Below are positions 24,968-32,689 of a DNA stretch of 45,619 nucleotides, piece after piece. The number at the start of each line of letters is the position of its first letter. Within the stretch, counting starts at the first letter, position 1. The notes below the pieces were generated by a model. It had not been told where the DNA came from, did not search any database, and worked only from the letters and a program-made list of their open reading frames with translations. The translations under genes were made by a program, and so were the position numbers. The DNA comes from Bacteriovoracaceae bacterium (lineage in GTDB: Bacteria; Bdellovibrionota; Bacteriovoracia; Bacteriovoracales; Bacteriovoracaceae). The stretch lies in the NCBI GenBank assembly GCA_003245675.1, contig QKCN01000065.1:1-45619 (forward strand), given 5' to 3'.

Positions 24968-26059
24968 TTAAAATTTACCTTGATTTTCATTTAGCTTTTG
25001 TATGGCATTTTGCATGCGCAGTGCTGGCATCACTGGCAATAACTTGCTGAGGTAAAGGTCACACACGAGTTGGTTATTTGCTTCAACGACAGTATCTCCA
25101 ACAAATCCTTGTATGCGAGCATCGTCCAAATCGATGAGCTCAATTCTGACATTGTGTGCCTGATAATGCTCTAAAATAGGAGTCAAATTAATTTTTACGG
25201 TATCGCCTGAAAGTCTTTTTTCTTTTACCTGCTCTAAAATGGCATCCAAAAACTGTTCCGTTTTAGGAGGTACTTTCGTTTGCTTTTCAGGAGGAAGGAT
25301 TCTTTGAGTATTGAAAAAGATCAATAAAGAACGCAGTGTCTCGAGATTTTTGACAACGATGAGAGCTGGCATTCCTTCTTTGTCCTTGGCAATTGCAACA
25401 TGACCTAAGCTTGAGAGGAAGTTTATGAGTTCATCAAATTTGGATTCCATGAGCCCAAAAATATCAAAGGCATAAAAGGAAATCACTTTTTTATGGACGC
25501 TGACGCCTTGAGAGCTATTTTCTCCATGTCCTTTCATGGTCAGAAACAACACACTCATGATTTTTACAATATCTACAGGGCGCAAAAATTCATAAGTGGC
25601 AGCTTTATTGCCATAGCCATGGGAAACAGAATTGCTCTCCAGCTCCTTCATGCGGTCGTTCGTCTTGCGTAGACGAGCTGCAAGTGTATTGACGATGGTC
25701 TTAAACCATGGATTTAAATTTTGCATGGTTTTATCAAAAGCGGCAAAACTGATTTCGATAATGTCGGTTACAATCATGGCCTTGGCTGAACAACTGCGAC
25801 GCTTTGCCTCTGAGTCTTCTGTGAAGTAAGCCATTTCGCCAATCACTTCGCCTGCGCGTAGAACTGCTATTTCAATAAAACCTTTGCCTTTGGGCTTGTA
25901 AAGGCGTAGTTGCCCCTTTTGGATAATGTAGAGAGAATTACCGGGATCTCCATCATTGAAGAGAACTTCATTGGGTTGAAGTCGGCGTAAACCCGACCCT
26001 CCTGAGGCTTTGGGGGCGGCTGCACTTTTAGCTTTGGGAGAGGCGGGTGTTGTTGCCAT
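24968..26059 (-). CDS. Cyclic nucleotide-binding domain protein with extra C-terminal regions
   Basis: A 363-residue protein. An Ala/Pro/Lys-rich tail at residues 1-25 is followed by a cNMP-binding beta-barrel at about 25-140 (LFNDGDPGNSLYIIQKGQLR, GEVIGEMAYF, then KRRSCSA). The phosphate-binding cassette G-E-(M)-A followed by R.S is close to CRP-type, so cyclic nucleotide binding is plausible. There is no CRP-type HTH. Instead two further alpha/beta regions follow (about 160-250 with FLRPVDIVKIMSVLFLTM; about 265-363). These resemble neither known output domains I recognise nor enzymes. It lies 9 bp after the thiolase gene on the same strand, so the pair is probably one operon. Confidence 0.85.
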   Translation of the reverse strand: MATTPASPKAKSAAAPKASGGSGLRRLQPNEVLFNDGDPGNSLYIIQKGQLRLYKPKGKGFIEIAVLRAGEVIGEMAYFTEDSEAKRRSCSAKAMIVTDIIEISFAAFDKTMQNLNPWFKTIVNTLAARLRKTNDRMKELESNSVSHGYGNKAATYEFLRPVDIVKIMSVLFLTMKGHGENSSQGVSVHKKVISFYAFDIFGLMESKFDELINFLSSLGHVAIAKDKEGMPALIVVKNLETLRSLLIFFNTQRILPPEKQTKVPPKTEQFLDAILEQVKEKRLSGDTVKINLTPILEHYQAHNVRIELIDLDDARIQGFVGDTVVEANNQLVCDLYLSKLLPVMPALRMQNAIQKLNENQGKF

Positions 26060-26068
26060 TTCTTTTTC

Positions 26069-27235
26069 CTATAATCTTTCAATGATCATGGCCAGTGCTT
26101 CACCACCACCAATACAAATGGCGGCCATGCCATATTTTTTGTTTTCTCTTTCTAGTACATTCATCAGGGTGACAATAATTCTTGTTCCAGAGCAGCCAAT
26201 GGGATGTCCTAGACTTACGCCACTTCCATAGATGTTCACTTTCTCATCGGGTAATTCCAATTCTTTTTGAGCAATAATTGGAACCATGGCAAAAGCTTCA
26301 TTGATTTCAAAAAAATCAATATTAGAAGCATCCATATTGGCTTTTTGTAAACATTTTTTCATCGCCCCGACAGGAGCTGTGGTAAAGAAAGTTGGTTCAT
26401 GGGAGTGAGCAGCATGAGCAACAATGCGAAATTTTGCTTGATTCTTGTATTCTTCTCCGCCTAAGACAATGGCAGCGGCACCATCATTAATTGTTGAAGC
26501 GTTTGCTGCGGTAATTGTCCCATTTTTATCAAATGCAGGACGCAGAGTTGGAATTTTATCAAATCGAACTTTTGAAGGCCCTTCATCTTCTTCGATAGAG
26601 ATTTCTCCATTTTTACGATCTTTAATTTTTACGGGAACAATTTCAGATTTAAAGGCGCCATCTTGTTGAGCTTTTTGGGCCCTTTGAAATGAGCGAATTG
26701 CATAGGCGTCTTGTTCTTCGCGCGTAATATTGTATTTTTGAACCGCTTCTTCTGCACAAAGTCCCATAGCGCGATCAGAATAGATATCCCAGAGACCATC
26801 AAATTGCATGGCGTCTTTTAGTTCTGTCGATCCAAATTTAAAGCCATTGCGTGCATTTGGTAAAAGGAAAGGAATTTGACTCATGTTTTCCATTCCACCA
26901 GCGACAAAAGTTTTAACGTCGCCAGATTTAATTGCTTGCACGCCAGAAATAATAGCCTTGAGTCCTGAACCACATACTTTATTGATTGTCGAACAAGGTA
27001 CGGAGTTAGGGACATTGGCCGCTAGCGATGCCTGACGTGCAGGATTTTGTCCAAGACCTGCTTGTACTACATTGCCCATCATGACCTCGTCAATTTCTTC
27101 AGCCTTGATTCCGGATTTTGCTAGAGCGCCTTTAATGGCAATAGCACCCAGCTCTGGAGCTCGGACTGCTGAAAGAGAACTTAAAAAACTACCGCTAGGA
27201 GTTCTAGCGCCACCTAAAATGTAAACATTGCTCAT
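26069..27235 (-). CDS. Acetyl-CoA C-acetyltransferase (thiolase)
   Basis: A 388-residue thiolase. The acylated cysteine is in STINKVCGSGLKAI, the His-containing loop in FFEINEAFAMVP, and the second active-site Cys in LGHPIGCSGTRI; the C-terminus GMAAICIGGGEALAMI is canonical. Length and the ARTPSGSF N-terminus fit the biosynthetic/degradative acetoacetyl-CoA thiolase type (AtoB/PhbA) rather than long-chain FadA, but the two cannot be separated for certain. GAGGA lies upstream of the ATG. The cyclic-nucleotide-binding gene follows after 9 bp. No other beta-oxidation or polyhydroxybutyrate genes are in the window. Confidence 0.94.
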   Translation of the reverse strand: MSNVYILGGARTPSGSFLSSLSAVRAPELGAIAIKGALAKSGIKAEEIDEVMMGNVVQAGLGQNPARQASLAANVPNSVPCSTINKVCGSGLKAIISGVQAIKSGDVKTFVAGGMENMSQIPFLLPNARNGFKFGSTELKDAMQFDGLWDIYSDRAMGLCAEEAVQKYNITREEQDAYAIRSFQRAQKAQQDGAFKSEIVPVKIKDRKNGEISIEEDEGPSKVRFDKIPTLRPAFDKNGTITAANASTINDGAAAIVLGGEEYKNQAKFRIVAHAAHSHEPTFFTTAPVGAMKKCLQKANMDASNIDFFEINEAFAMVPIIAQKELELPDEKVNIYGSGVSLGHPIGCSGTRIIVTLMNVLERENKKYGMAAICIGGGEALAMIIERL

Positions 27236-27320
27236 GATTCCTCACTATACGAAATGAATTAAAAATATAAGCCAGTTTACCCAGCTTTTATTTTGAAGAC
27301 AAATGGCAAAAATATGCCTG

Positions 27321-27326
27321 TATAAT
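27321..27326 (+). promoter_or_regulatory. Candidate -10 box (TATAAT) for the 27396 gene
   Basis: An exact TATAAT in an AT-rich 150-bp intergenic stretch, preceded by TG. The -35 region at 17 bases (GACAAA) is only partly like consensus. The rest of 27236-27389 holds no other feature I can name. Confidence 0.4.
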
Positions 27327-27395
27327 CCTAATGGCTTTTGCTATAGTCATTTTCTCAAGAATGCATAAATCAGAGAATTTATTAAGGAGATGATC

Positions 27396-27872
27396 GTGCA
27401 GATATTGGCCAGAAAACATCAAGAAGAAAAAGGTGCCTCAATCCCTCAAGAATGGACTCAAAAAGTAGAAGATGTTTTAACTTCTGCCTATGAAAAAGAG
27501 ATTCAAGAGAAAAAAAGAAAATTTGAGGTTTTTGGTTCACTTTTTACAGATGAGCTTTTGCTTGTTGTTAGTTTTGTGGATAGTAGTGACATGACCAGCC
27601 TTCCTGTCTCCTGTTTTTTGTCGATGGATATTAATGACAAATCTGATATCAAAAAGTTGCTCGATTATTTAGTTAATGTTTCGGGAATGGTTTTTGATTA
27701 CCTTTTTGCTCAGGAATCGCTAGAAGAGTATGGAGAAAATTGGGCAGAAGAAAAACTTAACAATGAGATAGTTTTCTATAAAATTTCCAGAGAGAATGTC
27801 GCGATCACTTTAGAAGCAGATAAATGGTTGGAGCAGCAGTTTTTTAGAGGTACTTGCGGATGCCGATACTAA
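27396..27872 (+). CDS. Small cytoplasmic protein, unknown function
   Basis: About 158 residues. The probable start is GTG 27396, because AAGGAG (27384-27389) is six bases upstream; the ATG at 27390 sits directly against that site. No signal peptide or membrane segment. A helical N-terminus (QILARKHQEEKGASIPQEWT) is followed by an alternating beta/alpha region with LFTDELLLVVSFVD and CFLSMDI, ending CGCRY. No family recognised. Its last 29 bases overlap the end of the outer-membrane protein gene on the other strand. Confidence 0.7.
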   Translation: MQILARKHQEEKGASIPQEWTQKVEDVLTSAYEKEIQEKKRKFEVFGSLFTDELLLVVSFVDSSDMTSLPVSCFLSMDINDKSDIKKLLDYLVNVSGMVFDYLFAQESLEEYGENWAEEKLNNEIVFYKISRENVAITLEADKWLEQQFFRGTCGCRY

Positions 27873-28797
27873 GAAAAGTATTGGTTTGATCAGTTGTTTG
27901 TATCAATTCATCTTCAGCAAAAGAGGTATCGGTAATTGCCTGTTCGATATTCATCGTTTCGATTCCTCCTTCCAAAATGAGATCCAACTCGGGATTGATG
28001 GGAAGATTCGCTCCGGCCCTTGCGCCAAAGACGTAGTTTACTGCCCCATTTTGCTGATATTCGTCAAGAGTTAAGCGAGCTTGGCCAAAACCTAAAAATA
28101 CCCCCATATAAATTTGCGTGTGTCCTAAATTTGCCATTACCGGCATATAGAGATTGATCTCTCCTTGTAAAATGAATTTTTGTGAGACGAAGTTTGCTCC
28201 TTCGGAAGCAGCAATTGATTCCTGTTCTAGGCGGGCCCCTAGACCTGCACTCAGAAAGTGTGCTAGTGCATACTCGTAGGATGCATAGAATGAAGCACCT
28301 TGGCGATCAGGATTAATATCGTCAACTGAAGTCGTACTGCTTGTTAGTCCCTGAAAAAAAGTTAGGCGTAGAGCAATGCAGTCGGGATCGCGAGATTCTC
28401 CAAGGCGACGATCGGTAAAGTATTCATTAAAAGTATTAACTGTTTCAGGGCGATTGGGGGCCGTTGTCTGGTTGGTTAGACGCATCCCATAAACAGACTC
28501 TTCTGCACGGTTATAAGTGACTAATTGTTCTTTTTCAAAAGGAATGCGTACTTGGGGATTGATTGGCTTCCATTGGCTGTAATTGCGATTAACGCTAACT
28601 GCTTCAGCGATAAAGCTAAAATTATCTAAAATAAAAGTTCCTCTGACTCCCGGATTGATTCCATCCATTTTACCTTGATTGGTCACAAAGCTACTGCGTG
28701 TATCAGAGATCGTTTTGATGATGACCAAGGAATAGCTGTAGGCCATAACGGGTAGATAGCAGAGTAAAATGGTCAAGATTGTAAAAAAGCTTTTCAT
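27844..28797 (-). CDS. Putative outer-membrane beta-barrel protein
   Basis: A 317-residue exported protein: signal peptide at about 1-20 (ending near VMAYS). Residues 22-95 form a small beta domain with SFVTNQGKMDGINPGVRGTF, the 'G..DGI..G..G' rhythm of periplasmic SH3-like/FlgT-C-like modules. Residues 130-317 have the alternating aromatic/small pattern of an outer-membrane barrel (LSAGLGARLEQES, MGVFLGFGQARLTL, VFGARAGANLPIN), ending in a short hydrophobic strand (IGIRKYL). Paralogous in style, but not obviously in sequence, to the barrels at 30297 and 33873. Function unknown. Confidence 0.75.
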   Translation of the reverse strand: MKSFFTILTILLCYLPVMAYSYSLVIIKTISDTRSSFVTNQGKMDGINPGVRGTFILDNFSFIAEAVSVNRNYSQWKPINPQVRIPFEKEQLVTYNRAEESVYGMRLTNQTTAPNRPETVNTFNEYFTDRRLGESRDPDCIALRLTFFQGLTSSTTSVDDINPDRQGASFYASYEYALAHFLSAGLGARLEQESIAASEGANFVSQKFILQGEINLYMPVMANLGHTQIYMGVFLGFGQARLTLDEYQQNGAVNYVFGARAGANLPINPELDLILEGGIETMNIEQAITDTSFAEDELIQTTDQTNTFLSIGIRKYL

Positions 28798-28884
28798 TAT
28801 ATTATTTTAGCGCATTGCAAATTTAGGACAAGCAAAAAAATTCCGATAAGGAGGAGACAGTTGTTTTTTTTGTAAGGAGTGTTG

Positions 28885-30300
28885 ATGAAAAACTCATTTG
28901 CTTTAGCCGCCGCCATTTTTTTGCTTTTCATTTCATTTTGGCCACGTCAAATGGGAAGAGGACCAGCCTCTTTAGATGAAGCTTTTTGGATAGAGGATTA
29001 TCTCGCTAAAATCGATCAAAGTTTGGCGCGCGATATTGGTGAGAATAGTTGCCAACAGGTATATGGGCAATTATATGATGACTTTTATCATTCAGATATT
29101 GGACAAATTAAAGTCAAAAATTTTGCCGCTGCTCTTCAGAAATCATTTGAATTGCGTTTAGCTTTGCGCTTGAAAGCTCAAGGAAAGTGCGTTTCTTCTG
29201 TAACCAGCTTGAATAGGCTTTTGCGTTATCTTGAGGATTACCTTATTGAGCGCAAGAGTGCTGAGTTATTAACTTTTCCCGAAGATGACTTTGTGACTTT
29301 TAGAGGAAAGGGGGATTTTTTTCAAAAGAATCCCAAGTTTAAATTTGAAAATGAACAAGATTTACAATCGGGAGATGTTATTTTGTCTCGAGGTAATGCT
29401 TTTACTTCTGCGGCAATTGCACGCATTACCAAAAATCCTGGTCAGTTTAGCCATATTTCTATGGTGTATCGTGATGAGGCGGGAAAGCTTTGGACCATTG
29501 AGTCCCATATTGAAATTGGAGCAGTCGTGGCTCCAATTAAAACTCATATTGAGGAAAAGAATGCGCGTTCTGTTGTCTTGCGCTTTTATGATGCAGAGAA
29601 AGCTCATTTGGCGGCCAAGGCAATCTTTGAGCATGTTAGATCTTATCTTGCGGCTAAAAGTAAAAATATTCAGTACGATTTTGGAATGAGTTTAGAGGAT
29701 ACCAAAGATCTTTTTTGCTCAGAGGTTGTCCATAAAGGTTTTCTCGATAGTTCCGGAATTGATGTTCCTTTGCGTAAATCGACTTTTCGTGAGGGAATTT
29801 TGGGCTTCTTAGATCCTATGGGGATTGATGTTGACAGTGAGACGGTCAAAACATTTGAAACCTTTGCTCCAAGTGATATTGAATATGATCCACGCTTTGC
29901 ACTGGTGGCAGAGTGGCGTAATCCTGTAAAAATGAGAAAGATCAGAGTGCGCGATGCCATTATGACGAGCTTATTTAATTGGATGAGTGAGAAAAATTAT
30001 CAATTTCATTATGGTCTTGGTCTTAATTTGAAGTCTGCTTTTGCTTGGCTTTTGCGGCATTTGCCTTTTGTAAAAAAGGCCGTGATCGAGAAATTTCCGG
30101 TAAATATGAAGGCAAAGCAGATTCGACTTTTCTTGACCTTGGATCAAGTGGCTGAACCGATTGAGCAAGAGTTGATTCAAAAAGTGAAGGGCAAAGAGTC
30201 TTCTCTTAGTTTTAAAGACTTAATGACAAAACTTGAGCAAATTAGGGAAGTCGATTCTATGCGCAAAGAGCCTCTATTTCACAAGCGCTATCGCCCTTAG
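28885..30300 (+). CDS. YiiX/YebB-like permuted papain-fold (NlpC/P60-related) exported hydrolase
   Basis: A 471-residue protein starting at ATG 28885, with AAGGAG five bases upstream (in-frame GTG and TTG just before it overlap the site). An N-terminal signal/anchor covers about 1-20 (LAAAIFLLFISFW). After a helical region, the hydrolase domain spans about 150-290: LQSGDVILSRGNAFTSAAIA, FSHISMVY (catalytic His), IESHIEIGAVV, and LFCSEVVHKGF (catalytic Cys). His before Cys is the order of the circularly permuted C92 (YiiX/YaeF) family. These act as amidases, peptidases or deacylases in the envelope. The ~180-residue C-terminus is a helical extension with no family I recognise. Tail overlaps the opposing gene by 4 bp. 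Confidence 0.85.
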   Translation: MKNSFALAAAIFLLFISFWPRQMGRGPASLDEAFWIEDYLAKIDQSLARDIGENSCQQVYGQLYDDFYHSDIGQIKVKNFAAALQKSFELRLALRLKAQGKCVSSVTSLNRLLRYLEDYLIERKSAELLTFPEDDFVTFRGKGDFFQKNPKFKFENEQDLQSGDVILSRGNAFTSAAIARITKNPGQFSHISMVYRDEAGKLWTIESHIEIGAVVAPIKTHIEEKNARSVVLRFYDAEKAHLAAKAIFEHVRSYLAAKSKNIQYDFGMSLEDTKDLFCSEVVHKGFLDSSGIDVPLRKSTFREGILGFLDPMGIDVDSETVKTFETFAPSDIEYDPRFALVAEWRNPVKMRKIRVRDAIMTSLFNWMSEKNYQFHYGLGLNLKSAFAWLLRHLPFVKKAVIEKFPVNMKAKQIRLFLTLDQVAEPIEQELIQKVKGKESSLSFKDLMTKLEQIREVDSMRKEPLFHKRYRP

Positions 30301-31154
30301 TTGGCAATGGCGTTGATATTAAAACCAGCATAGAGTTCAGTATCAAAGCCTGATTCTTTGAGGCCATAGGCATTGGGATCTATCCATTTGCGTGTAAAGG
30401 AATTCAACTGAAGTCCTGCTTGTAGTTCGAAGTAGGGACTCAATTTAAAGAGAACTCGTCCCCCCACATTGCTGCCATATTTCATGGTGCTAAAGCGTAC
30501 TTGGCGAAGATAAAAAGAGGAAAAGGGAGAGAAAAATCCTTCGCCATAGGCTTGGATATCAAGTCTGCGCTCTGGAAAGAGAGAAAATTGCAGTCCTAAA
30601 AAGGGACCTACATCCCATAACTGAATGCGCTCATCCTGCTGAAAGGCAATATCTAAGCCTCCGTAAATGAGCCAGTGACGTTTTAAATTGGGGCGAATTC
30701 TCATACGTGCTAGATATTGAAAGGCCGTCTTATTTTCTTTGCCATTGATGACTTTGCTATCCTCTAGGAAGGCATTGTTAGGAGTGATCACTTTAAGGTC
30801 TAAATTCATAAAAACAGGAAATTCTCTTTCTTCTTCTTCATTGTAGAGTTCGGCCATGCGTTTAGACGTTTTGGAGGAGCCTGTGTTTTCGAGATGCGAA
30901 TTGAAAGTGAGGTCTGAAATTTTGATATAGGCTAATTTCCCAGAGATGATAATGGGTAGCAGTATGCCTTTGCGTACAAGGCGTTCTCCCACGCGTACTT
31001 TTTTTCCTTTGCGCACAAATCCAATGGGTGACTTGAGGGTTGTATCTGAATAGATGACTGCCTTATCCACCTTAACGATGGCATCTTGAGCCGCTTCTAT
31101 TAAAGAACTGTAAAAAAAACACAAAAGAATCACTAAGGTCAAAGGGAATTTCAA
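30297..31154 (-). CDS. SH3-like domain plus outer-membrane barrel protein
   Basis: A 285-residue exported protein, apparently using TTG 31154 as start, with GGGAGA five bases upstream. Signal peptide about 1-21 (ending EAA). Residues about 25-85 are a bacterial SH3-like domain (VKVDKAVIYSDTTLKSPIGF, then KGKKVRVGERLV and GKLAYIKISDL), which often binds peptidoglycan stems. Residues 110-285 show alternating barrel strands (YGGLDIAFQQDE, FLGLQFSLF, YGEGFFSPFS, LQAGLQLNSF, LYAGFNINAIAN). This would give an outer-membrane barrel tethered to the wall. Unknown family. Confidence 0.75.
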   Translation of the reverse strand: MKFPLTLVILLCFFYSSLIEAAQDAIVKVDKAVIYSDTTLKSPIGFVRKGKKVRVGERLVRKGILLPIIISGKLAYIKISDLTFNSHLENTGSSKTSKRMAELYNEEEEREFPVFMNLDLKVITPNNAFLEDSKVINGKENKTAFQYLARMRIRPNLKRHWLIYGGLDIAFQQDERIQLWDVGPFLGLQFSLFPERRLDIQAYGEGFFSPFSSFYLRQVRFSTMKYGSNVGGRVLFKLSPYFELQAGLQLNSFTRKWIDPNAYGLKESGFDTELYAGFNINAIAN

Positions 31155-31192
31155 TCCAATCTCCCGAATTGTTATAAGCTATGTTAGTATCC

Positions 31193-31200
31193 ATTATAAT
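31193..31200. promoter_or_regulatory. Candidate shared -10 region for divergent genes
   Basis: ATTATAAT contains TATAAT on both strands, centred between the divergent SH3/barrel gene (start 31154) and the aspA-like gene (start 31235). Neither strand has a convincing -35 box, so promoter assignment is tentative. Confidence 0.35.
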
Positions 31201-31234
31201 GATAAAACAGAAATTATGAAACAGCAGGAAATTT

Positions 31235-32689
31235 ATGCGGCGAGAAAAAGATTTTTTGGGTGAGCTAGCAATTGAAAAGGAAGCTCTTTATGGAATCAAT
31301 GCCATGCGAGCGTGTGAAAACTTTGGGAAAAATCATCCATTTCCCTTGCCTTGGTATCGCGCCATGGGAGCTGTTAAATTTGCCTGTTACCGAACCTATC
31401 AAAAGATGATGGTGGAACTGCAGCAAAAATATGGTCAAGATTTCGCCCCACCTTTCCATATTATTAAGCATGATAAGGTCGATGCCTTAATGGTGGCCGC
31501 TCGGGAAATTACAGAAGAAAAACACTATGCTCATTTTATTGTTCCCGCTATCTCTGGTAGCGCAGGGACTAGTTTTAATATGAATATTAATGAAATAGTG
31601 GCCAATCGCGCTTTGCAAATTCTGGGCAAGAAGCCTGGCCAATATGAAGAACTTGATCCTTTTGAAGATGCCAATATTTTTCAGTCAACCAACGATGTGG
31701 TTCCTACGGCCTTAAAACTGGCCATTATGGAAGAGCTGGAAGTCTTGGAGGAAGAGATCAACTTTTTGCGCAAGGAAGTTGAAAATAAGGAAACTCAATA
31801 TCGCAATACTTTGCGGCGTGGTTTTACGGAACACCAAGAAGCTGTGCCTTCATCTTTTGGCAAGCTTTTTAGTTCTTATTCTGATGCTCTGTCACGCGAC
31901 TGGTGGAGGGTTTCCAAATGTTTTGAGCGCATCAAAATTGTTAATCTTGGGGGAACTGCGATTGGTACAGGAGTGAGTGTGCCCCGCTATTTTATCGTGG
32001 AAGTGGTCAAAACTTTACGAGAAGAGGTGAATCGTCCTTTGACCCAAGGAGAAAACCTGGTCGATGCCACTTGTAATTTGGATTCTTTGGTTGAGGTGCA
32101 CGCCATTTTAAAAGCACATGCTGTTAATTTTGAAAAAATGGTATCTGATTTGCGCTTGCTTTCTTCCGGGCTGATGGACCGAAAAGAAGTTATGTTACCT
32201 GATTTACAAGTGGGTTCATCCATTATGCCGGGAAAGGTGAATCCCATTATCCCTGAATTTATAATCTCCCTTTGTCATCGCGTATATTCTAATGATGATG
32301 TGATCGCGCGTTTGGCGGCACAAGGGACCCTGGAGTTGAATCCGTATTTGCCGATGATTGGGACGGCATTTTTGGAGAGTTTGAGTTTACTACAAGAGGG
32401 CAATCGTGCTTTGGCCAAATTGTGGCGTCATCTAGCGGTTAATGAAAAAGTATCCAAGGAAAATCTTTGGGCCGCACCTTCAGTGACGACGGCCCTTATT
32501 CCTTATATTGGCTATCATAAGGCCACTGAACTTGCACAGCTTATGAAAAAAGAAAGCTGCGATGTTTTTTCAGCTAATGAAAAATTGCAGTTATTGGATA
32601 AAGAGCAAATTTCTGAGGCATTGAGTGAATCTCGCCTCTTGTCTTTGGGATTTACTTTGAAAGAGGTTTTAAATGCTAAAAAGTCATAG
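31235..32689 (+). CDS. aspA: Aspartate ammonia-lyase family protein (hydrogenase-locus type)
   Basis: A 484-residue aspartase/fumarase-superfamily lyase. The C3 loop signature is GSSIMPGKVNPIIPE (near residue 327), with GSAGTSFNMNINEIVANRAL and FQSTNDVVPTA (near 150) and LGGTAIGTGVSV also present. The activity expected is aspartate to fumarate plus ammonia. Compared with E. coli AspA/FumC, the usual P-N-(N/D)-x-V-N motif reads PFEDANIFQ, so the subgroup is divergent. Its last 17 bases overlap the start of hydF, a strong sign of coupled expression. Aspartase genes beside hyd maturation genes are known from other anaerobes; ammonia for the azadithiolate bridge of the H-cluster is the likely link (inference). 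AGGA lies upstream of ATG 31235. Confidence 0.88.
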   Translation: MRREKDFLGELAIEKEALYGINAMRACENFGKNHPFPLPWYRAMGAVKFACYRTYQKMMVELQQKYGQDFAPPFHIIKHDKVDALMVAAREITEEKHYAHFIVPAISGSAGTSFNMNINEIVANRALQILGKKPGQYEELDPFEDANIFQSTNDVVPTALKLAIMEELEVLEEEINFLRKEVENKETQYRNTLRRGFTEHQEAVPSSFGKLFSSYSDALSRDWWRVSKCFERIKIVNLGGTAIGTGVSVPRYFIVEVVKTLREEVNRPLTQGENLVDATCNLDSLVEVHAILKAHAVNFEKMVSDLRLLSSGLMDRKEVMLPDLQVGSSIMPGKVNPIIPEFIISLCHRVYSNDDVIARLAAQGTLELNPYLPMIGTAFLESLSLLQEGNRALAKLWRHLAVNEKVSKENLWAAPSVTTALIPYIGYHKATELAQLMKKESCDVFSANEKLQLLDKEQISEALSESRLLSLGFTLKEVLNAKKS

